The translations under genes were made by a program, and so were the position numbers. Positions 17,095 through 25,024 of a DNA stretch of 64,000 nt are shown here, one piece after another. Origin of the DNA: Catenulisporales bacterium. Lineage in GTDB: Bacteria; Actinomycetota; Actinomycetes; Streptomycetales; Catenulisporaceae. The notes under the pieces are model-generated. The model did no database searches. It was not told the DNA's origin and saw only the letters and a list, made by a program, of their open reading frames with translations. Position 1 is the stretch's first letter, and each line of letters opens with the position of its first letter. The stretch is taken from positions 18,333 to 82,332 of the forward strand of contig JAEKKI010000169.1 in NCBI GenBank assembly GCA_019510485.1, written 5' to 3'.

Positions 17095-18060
17095 CTACGC
17101 CAGAACGATCGTCACCACGATCGTCACGATCCCGATGTGCGAGGCGATCACCGCGGCCAGGCACGCGTACCGCCCGTTCGTCGATGTCTCGTCGTCCGTC
17201 AGATAAGCGCCGGCCAGCACCGCCAGGCCGGTGACGAGCGGCACCGTGATCAGCGGCGTCAGGTGCGGGATGACGTCCTTCACCTGCGCGGCGAACAGCA
17301 GCGCGAGCCAGCTCAGCGCGGCCACCACCGCGAAGCCCCAGGTCAGGCCGAGCGGGTTGATGCGCCGCCAGCGCAGCAGCCCGCCGATGATCGCGATCGT
17401 GGCCGGTATGGCGGCCGCCGAGTACATCAGCAGCTGCGAGTTCAGGCTGACGCCGGCGATCGACCGGGACGAGCCGTTCTTGGACGCCGCGCCGCACAAG
17501 AACGACACGATGAACGCCGGGACGGCGCCGATCGCGAACGCGATGCCGAGGCGCTGGCCGAGCGGGAGGGCGGCCGCACCGGAAGCGGAGACGGCTTCCC
17601 GGCCCCGTGCTCCGTTCCCGGCGGCCCGGGTGCCGCCGGCGCGGCGGGTGCCGCCGCGCGCGGGCGCGTCGTCGCGGTCGTAGCCGGCTGGGCCGTTCGG
17701 GCCGCCCGGGCCGCCGCGCGAAGCCCGCGAGTCGCCGTAGCCGTCGTCGTACGACCTCGCACCGGACCCCGAGCCGCCGCCGCGCGCCGCGCGCCGTCCG
17801 CCGGTACTGCCCGAGGGCCGGGCGTCGTCCTCGTAGCCGTCGGAACGCCCCTGGCCGTAGCCGTCGTCATACCCTCCACGCCGCGTGCGCTCGTCGCGCG
17901 CCGCGGGCCGCTGCGCCGGCGCCGACCGCGGGAGCGGCTCCCACGGCGTCTGCGCCGGGTTCGCTCGCTGGCCGTAGCCGTCGGGCCGCGCTCCGCGACC
18001 GTTGCCCCGCTCGTCCGGCGGGGACCAGTCGGCGGCTCGTCTGGACGGTGTTTCGGACAT
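17095..18060 (-). CDS. Membrane protein with long disordered N-terminus
   Basis: 321 residues. About 170 N-terminal residues are low-complexity (Gly, Arg, Asp, Tyr, Ser, with repeated DGYG-type patterns) and probably disordered and cytosolic. The C-terminal half has four or more hydrophobic helices, including GIAFAIGAVPAFIVSFLCG and the final ASHIGIVTIVVTIVLA. No catalytic motif recognised. The topology resembles actinobacterial small integral membrane proteins of unknown role. It is divergent from mqnE, with about 124 bp between. Confidence 0.75.
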   Translation of the reverse strand: MSETPSRRAADWSPPDERGNGRGARPDGYGQRANPAQTPWEPLPRSAPAQRPAARDERTRRGGYDDGYGQGRSDGYEDDARPSGSTGGRRAARGGGSGSGARSYDDGYGDSRASRGGPGGPNGPAGYDRDDAPARGGTRRAGGTRAAGNGARGREAVSASGAAALPLGQRLGIAFAIGAVPAFIVSFLCGAASKNGSSRSIAGVSLNSQLLMYSAAAIPATIAIIGGLLRWRRINPLGLTWGFAVVAALSWLALLFAAQVKDVIPHLTPLITVPLVTGLAVLAGAYLTDDETSTNGRYACLAAVIASHIGIVTIVVTIVLA

Positions 18061-18184
18061 GGTGACGACTATCCGCTGTCCGGGGTCCGAATGGCAACGT
18101 GATCTAGGAATCCGAACGATGTTGTGACACCGGGCAGGCGTACGCTGCTGCTGCCGGGTCCACAGCGACAGAAGAGGTGAAGGT

Positions 18185-19345
18185 ATGGATTCCGCCCTGA
18201 AGCGGGAGATCGAGGAGAAGGTCCTCGCCGGGGCGCGTCTGTCCTTCGACGACGGGGTGGCCCTCTACGACACGGACGAGGTGGCCTGGCTGGGCGAGCT
18301 CGCGCACGAAGTGCGGACCCGTAAGAACGGCGACAAGGTCTACTTCAACGTCAACCGCCACCTGAACATGACGAATGTTTGTTCGGCGTCCTGTGCGTAC
18401 TGCTCCTTCCAGCGCAAGCCCGGTGAGAAGGACGCCTACACGATGCGCATCGAGGAGGCCGTCCGGCTGGCCAAGGAGATGGAGCCGGACGGCATCACCG
18501 AGCTGCACATCGTCAACGGCCTGCACCCCACGCTGCCGTGGCGCTACTACCCGAAGTCGATCAGCGAGCTGAAGGCGGTGCTGCCGGGGGTCTCGATCAA
18601 GGCGTTCACCGCCACCGAGATCCACTGGTTCGAGAAGATCTCGGGGCTGGGCGCCGACGAGATCCTCGACGAGCTCATCGCGGCCGGCCTGGAGTCGCTC
18701 ACCGGAGGCGGCGCGGAGATCTTCCACGAGGAGATCCGCTCGCAGATCGTGGACCACGCCACGCACTGGGAGGACTGGTCCCGCATCCACCGGCTGGCGC
18801 ATGCCAAGGGCCTGCGCACCCCGGCCACCATGCTCTACGGCCACATCGAGCAGCCGCGGCACCGCGTGGACCACGTCCTGCGGCTGCGCGAGCTGCAGGA
18901 CGAGACCGGCGGCTTCGCGGTCTTCATCCCGCTGCGCTTCCAGCACGACTTCCACGACAGCAAGGACGGCAAGGTCCGCAACCGGCTGATGACCCAGCCG
19001 ATGGCCACCGGCGTGGAGGCGCTGAAGACGTTCGCGGTGTCGCGGCTGCTGCTGGACAACTTCGACCACGTGAAGTGCTTCTGGGTCATGCACGGCCTGT
19101 CGACCGCGCAGCTGGCGCTCACCTACGGCGCCGACGACCTGGACGGCTCGGTGGTCGAGTACAAGATCACGCACGACGCCGACAACTTCGGCACCCCGCA
19201 CAAGATGACGCGTGACGACCTGTTGGACCTGATCCGCGACGCCGGGTTCACACCGGTGGAGCGGAACACGCGCTACGAGGTCATCAGGGAGTTCGACGGT
19301 CCGGACCCGGCACGGCGTGAAGAGCCGCAGCTGATGACGTTCTGA
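18185..19345 (+). CDS. mqnE: Aminofutalosine synthase MqnE
   Basis: Radical SAM enzyme that joins SAM-derived 5'-deoxyadenosine to 3-[(1-carboxyvinyl)oxy]benzoate, giving 6-amino-6-deoxyfutalosine. The Fe-S motif CSASCAYCSF (CX3CX2C) lies near residue 70 after NVNRHLNMTNV. EIHWFEKISG, TGGGAEIF and GHIEQPRHRVDH are further family segments. 386 residues, normal. GAAGAGGTGAAGG upstream of the ATG is a good ribosome binding site. Its product would be used by the deaminase at 26843. Confidence 0.97.
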   Translation: MDSALKREIEEKVLAGARLSFDDGVALYDTDEVAWLGELAHEVRTRKNGDKVYFNVNRHLNMTNVCSASCAYCSFQRKPGEKDAYTMRIEEAVRLAKEMEPDGITELHIVNGLHPTLPWRYYPKSISELKAVLPGVSIKAFTATEIHWFEKISGLGADEILDELIAAGLESLTGGGAEIFHEEIRSQIVDHATHWEDWSRIHRLAHAKGLRTPATMLYGHIEQPRHRVDHVLRLRELQDETGGFAVFIPLRFQHDFHDSKDGKVRNRLMTQPMATGVEALKTFAVSRLLLDNFDHVKCFWVMHGLSTAQLALTYGADDLDGSVVEYKITHDADNFGTPHKMTRDDLLDLIRDAGFTPVERNTRYEVIREFDGPDPARREEPQLMTF

Positions 19346-19425
19346 TCGTCCGGCTGATCGTCCCTCTGATCGCTCTGCGAGCTTGATTTGGGAATCGGCC
19401 GACCGGTGCCGCATAGTCCTATCTT

Positions 19426-19656
19426 GTGAAATCGCCGGATCGTCCCCGCCGCCCCTTCAGCCTGGCCACCGAGCTGTACGTCCTGGCCGTCGGCCTGTTC
19501 GCCGTCGCCGGCGGGGCGCTGCTGCTGGACCAGACCGAGCCGGTCAGCGCCTCCGAGGTGGCCGGCGCCGCGCTGATCCTGGTCGCGGTCGCCGTCGTGA
19601 ACATCACGGTCGGGCTGCGGCGGGCGCGGCGCGCGGCCGACGCCGTCGAACACTGA
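19426..19656 (+). CDS. Small two-helix membrane protein, unknown
   Basis: 76 residues from a GTG start, with two hydrophobic segments (ELYVLAVGLFAVAGGALLL and VAGAALILVAVAVVNITVGL) and a basic tail. GC-rich third positions match neighbours. Its stop is directly followed by a GTG that could start the acetyltransferase. Function not recognised. Confidence 0.6.
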   Translation: MKSPDRPRRPFSLATELYVLAVGLFAVAGGALLLDQTEPVSASEVAGAALILVAVAVVNITVGLRRARRAADAVEH

Positions 19657-19665
19657 GTGGGAAGC

Positions 19666-20175
19666 ATGGCTCTGACGTTCCGCACGCACTCCGAGATCTC
19701 CGACACCCTGCGCGCCGACCTGATCGACATCTGGGTCGAGGTCGTCAACGCCGGCGGAGCCGTCGGCTTCGTGGCGCCGGTGGAGCACTCCACGGTCGAG
19801 GCCAGGGCGTTCCGGAAGTTCACAGTGGGGCTGGACCTGCTGCTGGTCGGGTACGAGGACGGCGAGCCGATCGCGTTCCTGGTCATCGAGGACCACCAGT
19901 TCCCGCTGATGGACCACGCGCGGATCCTGAAGTCGGTCATGGTGCACCCCAAGCACCACGGCAAGGGCTATGGGGTGGAGTTGCTGCGGGCGGCCGAGCG
20001 GGTGGCGCGTACCCTCGACGGTGTCGAGGTGCTCCATCTCACGTGCCGCGGTGGGCTGGGCCTGGAGCAGTTCTACACCAAGTGCGGATACACCGAGGTC
20101 GGCCGCATCCCGCGCCTGCTGCGGGTCGGGGCGGACGACTACCGGGACGAGATCCACCTGGCGATGAGCCTGTAG
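19666..20175 (+). CDS. GNAT-family N-acetyltransferase
   Basis: About 169 residues. The acetyl-CoA binding motif A is recognisable as VMVHPKHHGKGYGVELLRAA, followed by FYTKCGYTEVGRIP, the common C-terminal GNAT strand-helix. Acceptor substrate unknown. The ATG at 19666 gives MALTFRTHSEI; a GTG at 19657 adds three residues and abuts the previous stop, so the start is uncertain by 9 nt. Confidence 0.88.
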   Translation: MALTFRTHSEISDTLRADLIDIWVEVVNAGGAVGFVAPVEHSTVEARAFRKFTVGLDLLLVGYEDGEPIAFLVIEDHQFPLMDHARILKSVMVHPKHHGKGYGVELLRAAERVARTLDGVEVLHLTCRGGLGLEQFYTKCGYTEVGRIPRLLRVGADDYRDEIHLAMSL

Positions 20176-20221
20176 GGCCTTCCCCGTCCCGGTCCCTCAT
20201 ATCGATGGAAGGAGTCGGCGG

Positions 20222-20608
20222 ATGCCTGCCGACAACAAGACGGCTGACAAGCTCGACGTGCTCAGCGCGAAGGACGCCGCTGAGAGGTCTGACACGTCCG
20301 ACGCGTCCCCGGCGGCCGGCGCGGCGCTGGCCCGCACCAAGCACGCGACGCTCCGCTACGCGACCCTGCGCATCGCGATCTTCATCGTCTCGCTGGTGGT
20401 GCTGTGGGGCGTGATCGCGGCGACCGGACACGTCGTGACCGGCAACGGCGCGCTGTACCTGTGCATGGGCGCGCTGCTGGTCTCCGGTATCGCGTCCTTC
20501 TTCCTGCTGTCGCAGCAGCGGGACGCGATGTCGGCGCAGGTCGCCGTGCGAACCGAGAAGCTCACGGACAAGCTCCAGGCGAATGCCGCGATGGAGGACG
20601 AGGACTGA
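20222..20608 (+). CDS. DUF4229 domain-containing membrane protein
   Basis: 128 residues: a hydrophilic N-terminal 45, two helices (LRIAIFIVSLVVLWGVIAA and GALYLCMGALLVSGIASFFL), then LSQQRDAMSAQVAVRTEKL, the conserved helical segment of DUF4229 proteins. Function unknown. In actinobacteria this gene is commonly found near menaquinone genes, as here between mqnE and mqnA. AAGGAG lies just before the ATG. Confidence 0.85.
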   Translation: MPADNKTADKLDVLSAKDAAERSDTSDASPAAGAALARTKHATLRYATLRIAIFIVSLVVLWGVIAATGHVVTGNGALYLCMGALLVSGIASFFLLSQQRDAMSAQVAVRTEKLTDKLQANAAMEDED

Positions 20609-20673
20609 TCGCGCCGGGCACGGCCGTCCCCGCGACCCGCCGCCCCGCCGCAGGAGCGCTGATCAGGCGGACG

Positions 20674-20679
20674 TAGCCT
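20674..20679 (+). promoter_or_regulatory. Leaderless -10 box for mqnA
   Basis: TAGCCT ends 6 nt before the GTG at 20686 and there is no ribosome binding site. This supports GTG 20686 as the true mqnA start. Confidence 0.5.
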
Positions 20680-20685
20680 GGACGC

Positions 20686-21576
20686 GTGGACGACAACTCC
20701 GGCGCGCGGTTCGAGGCGCACCAATCCCAGTGCCGGCGGCGACCCCGTGTCGGGCACATCCAGTTCCTGAACTGCCTGCCCATCTACTGGGGCCTGGTCA
20801 ACTCCGGCGCCATCCTCGACATGGAGCTGATCAAGCACAGCCCTGATGTCCTGTCCAACATGCTGGTCGCCGGCGACCTGGACATCGGCCCGATCAGCGT
20901 GGTCGAGTACCTGCGCAACGCCGACGACCTGGTGGTGCTCCCGGACGTCGCCGTCGGCAGCGACGGCCCGGTGACCAGCTGCAACCTGGTCAGCACACTG
21001 CCGTTCGAAGAACTCGACGGCGCCCGCGTGGCGCTGGGCTCGACCAGCCGCACCACCGTGCAGCTGGCACAGCTGATCCTGCGCGAGAAGTACGGCGTCC
21101 GCCCCGACTACTTCCCCTGCGCGCCCGATCTGGAACAGATGCTGCGCGAGGGCGACGCCGGCGTGATCATCGGCGACCCGGCGCTGCGCGCGTGGCTGTA
21201 CGACGCCTCGCGGATGGGCGTACGGCTGCTGGACCTGGGGGAGGCGTGGAAGGACTGGACCGGGCTCCCCATGGTGTTCGCGGTCTGGGCGGTCCGCAAG
21301 GAGTACCTGGCGAAGTGCCCAGACATCGTCCACGAGGTACACGCCGCCTTCCTGCGCTCCCGGGACATCTCGCTGGAGAACGTCGACAAGGTAGCGGCCC
21401 AGGTCGAGCGCTGGGAACGGTTCCCGGCGAAGACCCTGGAGGAGTACTTCACGACCCTGGACTTCTCCCTCGGCGCGCGGCAGTTGGAAGGCATGCGGGA
21501 GTTCGCCGGACGGATCGCCGCGCAGATCGGCATCTCGGTGGTTCCGGAGATCGCGCTGCTGCGGCCGCTGGACTAG
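20686..21576 (+). CDS. mqnA: Chorismate dehydratase MqnA
   Basis: First enzyme of the futalosine pathway: chorismate to 3-[(1-carboxyvinyl)oxy]benzoate. 296 residues with the periplasmic-binding-protein-like fold typical of MqnA/MqnD. Family segments: VGHIQFLNCLPIYWGL, GDLDIGPISVVEYLRNADDL, LGSTSRTTVQLAQLIL and GDPAL. It supplies MqnE, whose gene is 1.3 kb upstream. The ~20 residues before RVGHIQF exceed the usual start, but the leaderless promoter fits the longer form. Confidence 0.96.
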   Translation: MDDNSGARFEAHQSQCRRRPRVGHIQFLNCLPIYWGLVNSGAILDMELIKHSPDVLSNMLVAGDLDIGPISVVEYLRNADDLVVLPDVAVGSDGPVTSCNLVSTLPFEELDGARVALGSTSRTTVQLAQLILREKYGVRPDYFPCAPDLEQMLREGDAGVIIGDPALRAWLYDASRMGVRLLDLGEAWKDWTGLPMVFAVWAVRKEYLAKCPDIVHEVHAAFLRSRDISLENVDKVAAQVERWERFPAKTLEEYFTTLDFSLGARQLEGMREFAGRIAAQIGISVVPEIALLRPLD

Positions 21577-21595
21577 GAGCTCAGAGCTCGCCAGG

Positions 21596-21847
21596 TCACT
21601 CGACGCGGCCGAAATGAATGATGTGGATGGTGGCGGCTGTGTCGTCGATTTCGTAGACGACGCGGTACCAGCCGATCCGGATGCGCCTGACGTCGGACGA
21701 GCCGTAGGGGGTCGATCCGTCGGGACGTGGATCCGACAACAGGTAATCGGTTGCGGCGAGGACTTGCTTCAAGCCCTCAGGGTCGTCGTTGAGGAAGCGG
21801 GAGGCTGCGGCGACCGCGTGGGGTTCCCACGTGATGGACCAGCTCAT
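21596..21847 (-). CDS. RelE/ParE-family toxin
   Basis: 83 residues. MSWSITWEPHAVAAASRFL, then a helical stretch, then SSDVRRIRIGWYRVVYEIDD and the closing HIIHFGRVE form the compact RelE fold; the Arg-rich RRIRIG.YRV strand is where ribosome-dependent mRNA interferases keep catalytic residues. Its ATG overlaps the antitoxin stop (ATGA), the standard antitoxin-first operon. Converges with mqnA. GC content at third positions is lower than in neighbours, in line with horizontal acquisition. Confidence 0.92.
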   Translation of the reverse strand: MSWSITWEPHAVAAASRFLNDDPEGLKQVLAATDYLLSDPRPDGSTPYGSSDVRRIRIGWYRVVYEIDDTAATIHIIHFGRVE

Positions 21848-22101
21848 TCCGGCGGCAATCCGAGCATGCGAAGCACCTCGCTGTGCGGAACCGGGCTTTC
21901 GGCGGTGCCGTTGGCCTTGCGGACCTTGTATTCCGCGACAGCCAGTGCCTCTTCGAGTTCTGCCAACTCGGTCGGATTGATCAGTATCGCCGCCGTGTGC
22001 CCGTGGTCGGTGATGGCGATCCGTTCGCGGCTGTTCGCAGTGCGGCGGACCAGGCTGCCGAAGTTGGCCCGAGCCACGGTCATCGGGTAGGCGTCGCTCA
22101 T
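21844..22101 (-). CDS. Phd/YefM-family antitoxin
   Basis: 85 residues starting MSDAYPMTVARANFGSLV. The Phd/YefM N-terminal DNA-binding domain is followed by RIAITDHGHTAAILINPTEL, the family's core strand, and a C-terminal helix (ELEEALAVAEYKVR) that should wrap the toxin. ATG at 22101 is chosen from the domain start and a -10 box 6 nt upstream; a 15-residue longer form starting at 22146 is unlikely. These antitoxins usually repress their own promoter. Confidence 0.92.
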   Translation of the reverse strand: MSDAYPMTVARANFGSLVRRTANSRERIAITDHGHTAAILINPTELAELEEALAVAEYKVRKANGTAESPVPHSEVLRMLGLPPE

Positions 22102-22104
22102 GAT

Positions 22105-23220
22105 GTGAGTGTACTCATCTGGCCACTTCTTGCAACTTCTGTACATAACTGTTCACTACACACCCACCCGCCCCCCACCCCCGAGATCGCCACCTACATC
22201 ATCGAGCGGAACATCAACTACACCAACGCGTGCGTCACCGCGTGCAAGTTCTGCGCCTTCTACGCCGCCCCCAAGTCGGACAAGGTGTGGACCCGCGAGC
22301 TGGACGACATCCTGCGGCGCTGCGCGGAGACGGTCACGCTGGGCGGCACGCAGATCATGTTCCAGGGCGGCCACCACCCCGACTACGGGGTCGAGTACTA
22401 CGAGAAGAACTTCCGCGCCATCAAGGCCGAGTTCCCGCAGCTGGTCATCCACTCCCTCGGCGCCTCCGAGGTGCAGCACATGGCCAAGGTCTCGGACGTC
22501 TCGGTCGAGGAGGCGATCACCCGCCTGAAGGCCGCGGGCCTGGACTCCTTCGCAGGCGCCGGCGCCGAACTGCTTCCGGAGCGCCCGCGCACCGCCATCG
22601 CCCCGCTGAAAGAATCCGGCGAGCGCTGGCTGGAGATCATGGAGACCGCGCACGGACTGGGCCTGGAGAGCACCTCCACGATGCTGATGGGCACCGGCGA
22701 GACGAACGCCGAGCGCATCGAGCACCTGCGCATGATCCGCGACGTGCAGGACCGCACCGGCGGCTTCCGCGCGTTCATCCCGTACACCTACCAGCCGGAG
22801 AACAACCACCTCAAGGGCCGTACTCAGGCCACGACGTTCGAGTACCTCCGCCTGATCGCGGTCGCCCGGCTGTACCTGTACAACGTCGCGCACATCCAGG
22901 GCTCCTGGCTCACCGTCGGCAAGGAGGCCGGCCAGCTCTCCCTGCACTACGGCGCCGACGACCTCGGCTCGGTGATGCTGGAGGAGAACGTCGTCTCCTC
23001 CGCCGGCGCCAAGCACCGCTCCAACCGCATGGAGCTGATCCACCTCATCCGCGCCGCCGGCCGCGTCCCCGCACAGCGCAGCACCACCTATGAGCTCATC
23101 ACCGTCCACGACGATCCGGCGAACGACCCGGTCGACGACCACGTGATGAGCCACATCGCGTCCACGGCGATCGAGGGCGGGACGGCGCATCCGGAGTTGA
23201 AGCTGGTCGAGGTACGCTGA
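22105..23220 (+). CDS. mqnC: Cyclic dehypoxanthinylfutalosine synthase MqnC, N-terminus missing
   Basis: Radical SAM enzyme that cyclises dehypoxanthine futalosine. From EIATYIIERNINYTNACV onward the match is complete: CVTACKFCAF carries CX3CX2C, and MFQGGHHPDYG, ESTSTMLMGTGETNAER and AGAKHRSNRMELIHL are family hallmarks. The usual ~50-residue N-terminal helical region (rich in EEAL/APLHALG-type segments) is absent. Upstream the frame runs antisense through the antitoxin gene. The only nearby in-frame start is GTG 22105, without a ribosome binding site, giving about 26 unrelated residues first. The gene may be inactive, or this junction may be an assembly artefact. Confidence 0.85.
   Translation: MSVLIWPLLATSVHNCSLHTHPPPTPEIATYIIERNINYTNACVTACKFCAFYAAPKSDKVWTRELDDILRRCAETVTLGGTQIMFQGGHHPDYGVEYYEKNFRAIKAEFPQLVIHSLGASEVQHMAKVSDVSVEEAITRLKAAGLDSFAGAGAELLPERPRTAIAPLKESGERWLEIMETAHGLGLESTSTMLMGTGETNAERIEHLRMIRDVQDRTGGFRAFIPYTYQPENNHLKGRTQATTFEYLRLIAVARLYLYNVAHIQGSWLTVGKEAGQLSLHYGADDLGSVMLEENVVSSAGAKHRSNRMELIHLIRAAGRVPAQRSTTYELITVHDDPANDPVDDHVMSHIASTAIEGGTAHPELKLVEVR
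22108..22135 (-). promoter_or_regulatory. Promoter of the toxin-antitoxin operon
   Basis: On the minus strand TTGCAA (-35, 22135-22130) and TACACT (-10, 22113-22108) are 16 nt apart, and the antitoxin ATG begins 6 nt after the -10. This predicts a leaderless antitoxin mRNA, and it explains the missing ribosome binding site. Confidence 0.55.
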
Positions 23221-23251
23221 ACGGCCTCTAGGCAGAGCTACTGAGAAGTAC

Positions 23252-23284
23252 GACAGTGAGGGGATGCAGATTCCCCTCACTGTC
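23252..23284 (+). promoter_or_regulatory. Perfect hairpin enclosing the start codon of the acyl-CoA ligase
   Basis: Arms GACAGTGAGGGG (23252-23263) and CCCCTCACTGTC (23273-23284), 12 of 12 paired, with a 9-nt loop that begins with the ATG at 23264. The ribosome binding site GTGAGGGG is in the left arm. An outer pair, CTGAGA (23241-23246) and TCTCAG (23283-23288), could extend it. It could be an RNA structure limiting translation, a repressor operator, or a terminator for mqnC. Confidence 0.75.
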
Positions 23285-24808
23285 TCAGACTTTCTAGACC
23301 GTGCGGAGATCGTCTACCGCGACCGCGCGGCGATCGTCGACGAACCCGACCAGCCCGCACCCTCCTGGGGCACCCTCACCTACGGCGAACTCGCTCAGCG
23401 GGCCCGGGCGCAAGCCGCCGCGCTGGATCGCCTGGGGGTCGGGCCCGGGGCGCGGGTCGCGGTGGTGTCGCACAACTCCGCGCGGCTGCTCGCTTCGTTC
23501 TTCGGCGTCAGCGGGTACGGCCGCGTGCTCGTCCCGGTCAACTTCCGACTGCGGGCAGAGGAAGTCGCCTACATCGTCGAGCACAGTGGTGCCGAGGTCC
23601 TGCTGATCGATCCAGAGCTCGAAGACGCCCTCAAAGGCGTTGACGTCCGGCACCGGTTCGTCATCGGTGCGGACAGCGACACCGAACTGTTCGGCGGCGA
23701 CCACGAGCCGGTGCGGCACGCCGTCGACGAGAACGACACCGCGACGATCAACTACACGTCCGGAACCACGGCGCGGCCCAAAGGCGTTCAGCTCACGCAC
23801 CGCAACCTCTGGCTGAACGCCGTCCTGATGGGACTGCACCTCGGCGTCAGCGACCGCGACGTCTACCTGCACACCCTGCCGATGTTCCACGCCAACGGCT
23901 GGGGGATGCCCTACGTCGTCACCGGACTCGGCGCGCGGCAGGTCGTGCTCCGCAAGGTCGACGGAACCGAGATCCTGCGCCGCGTCGACGAACACGGCGT
24001 CACCCTCCTCAACGGTGCCCCGACCGTCATCGCCATGGTCCTCGCGGCGGCCCGGGAGTGGGAGGGCGGGATCCCCGGGCGGGGGCGGGTACGCGTCGTC
24101 GTCGCCGGCGCCCCGCCGCCGAGCACTGTCATCCAGCAGGTGGAGGACGTGCTGGGCTGGCAGTTCAACCAGATCTACGGCCTGACCGAGACCTCGCCCC
24201 TGGTCACCGTGAACCGGCCGCGCGCCGAGTGGGACGACCTGTCGAGCCTGGAGCGGGCCGAGAACCTGATGCGCGCCGGCGTGCCGTCGCTGGGCACGCG
24301 GCTGGTCACCGACGCCGAGGGCGAGGTGCTGGTGCGTTCCAACGTCGTGCTGGCCGGCTACTGGCGCCAGCCCGAGGAGTCCGAGCGCGCTCTGGCCGAG
24401 GACTGGTTCCACACCGGGGACGGCGGCGCCATCGGCGCGGACGGCTACCTGACCATCTCCGACCGCAAGAAGGACGTGATCATCACCGGCGGCGAGAACG
24501 TCTCCTCCATCGAGGTCGAGGACGCCCTCTACAAACACCCGGCGATCGCCGAGTGCGCGGTGATCGGCGTCCCGGACGACAAGTGGGGCGAGACGATCAA
24601 AGCCCTGGTGGTCCTGAAGGACGACCAATCCTCGCGCGCCACCACCGAGGCCGAGGTGATCAAGCACTGCAAGGGCCTGATCGCCGGCTACAAAGCCCCG
24701 ACCAGCGTGGAGTTCCGCGAGAGCCTGCCGCGCACGGCCACCGGCAAGCTCCAGAAGTTCAAGCTGCGCGAGCCGTACTGGGCCGGGCGGGAGCGCCGCG
24801 TCAACTGA
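23264..24808 (+). CDS. AMP-dependent acyl-CoA ligase
   Basis: 514 residues of the ANL superfamily, activating a carboxylic acid through an acyl-AMP to the CoA thioester. Motifs in order: P-loop INYTSGTTARPKGVQLTH, the YGLTETSPLVTVN acid-site segment, WFHTGDGG, the hinge SDRKKDVIITGGENVSS, and the catalytic Lys in PRTATGKLQKFKLRE. It resembles medium/long-chain fatty acyl ligases; the precise acid is unknown. The start MQIPLTVSDFLDRA matches the family, placing the ATG inside the hairpin. It follows mqnC by 43 bp. Confidence 0.93.
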   Translation: MQIPLTVSDFLDRAEIVYRDRAAIVDEPDQPAPSWGTLTYGELAQRARAQAAALDRLGVGPGARVAVVSHNSARLLASFFGVSGYGRVLVPVNFRLRAEEVAYIVEHSGAEVLLIDPELEDALKGVDVRHRFVIGADSDTELFGGDHEPVRHAVDENDTATINYTSGTTARPKGVQLTHRNLWLNAVLMGLHLGVSDRDVYLHTLPMFHANGWGMPYVVTGLGARQVVLRKVDGTEILRRVDEHGVTLLNGAPTVIAMVLAAAREWEGGIPGRGRVRVVVAGAPPPSTVIQQVEDVLGWQFNQIYGLTETSPLVTVNRPRAEWDDLSSLERAENLMRAGVPSLGTRLVTDAEGEVLVRSNVVLAGYWRQPEESERALAEDWFHTGDGGAIGADGYLTISDRKKDVIITGGENVSSIEVEDALYKHPAIAECAVIGVPDDKWGETIKALVVLKDDQSSRATTEAEVIKHCKGLIAGYKAPTSVEFRESLPRTATGKLQKFKLREPYWAGRERRVN

Positions 24809-25024
24809 GGGTCCCGACCAAAAAGAGCTCTCAGGATCCTTGTTCAGGCAAGGGGACCGACTCTGTTGACGCCCGTTCGGCCGAATACGGCTTCTCCCGA
24901 ATCCCCCGGTCGTTGGCCCGGTGTTCAGTCACCGGTGCGGGTGCGGGACACCTTCGCCCTCAAGGATGCGACGCGGCGCACGGCCATCCGCGGCCGCGCC
25001 GCACGTCGGAAAAGGGGTCCAACC

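Noticed and set aside
18121..18146. TTGTGA...TACGCT as an mqnE promoter
   Set aside because: The spacing is only about 14 nt, too short for a normal sigma-70-type promoter.
21883..22104. mqnC frame continued upstream to 21883
   Set aside because: That part is the antisense of the antitoxin gene and shows none of the expected MqnC N-terminal sequence.
24866..25024. N-terminal extension of the phosphodiesterase
   Set aside because: No signal peptide and no ribosome binding site at 24866; ATG 25025 has both.
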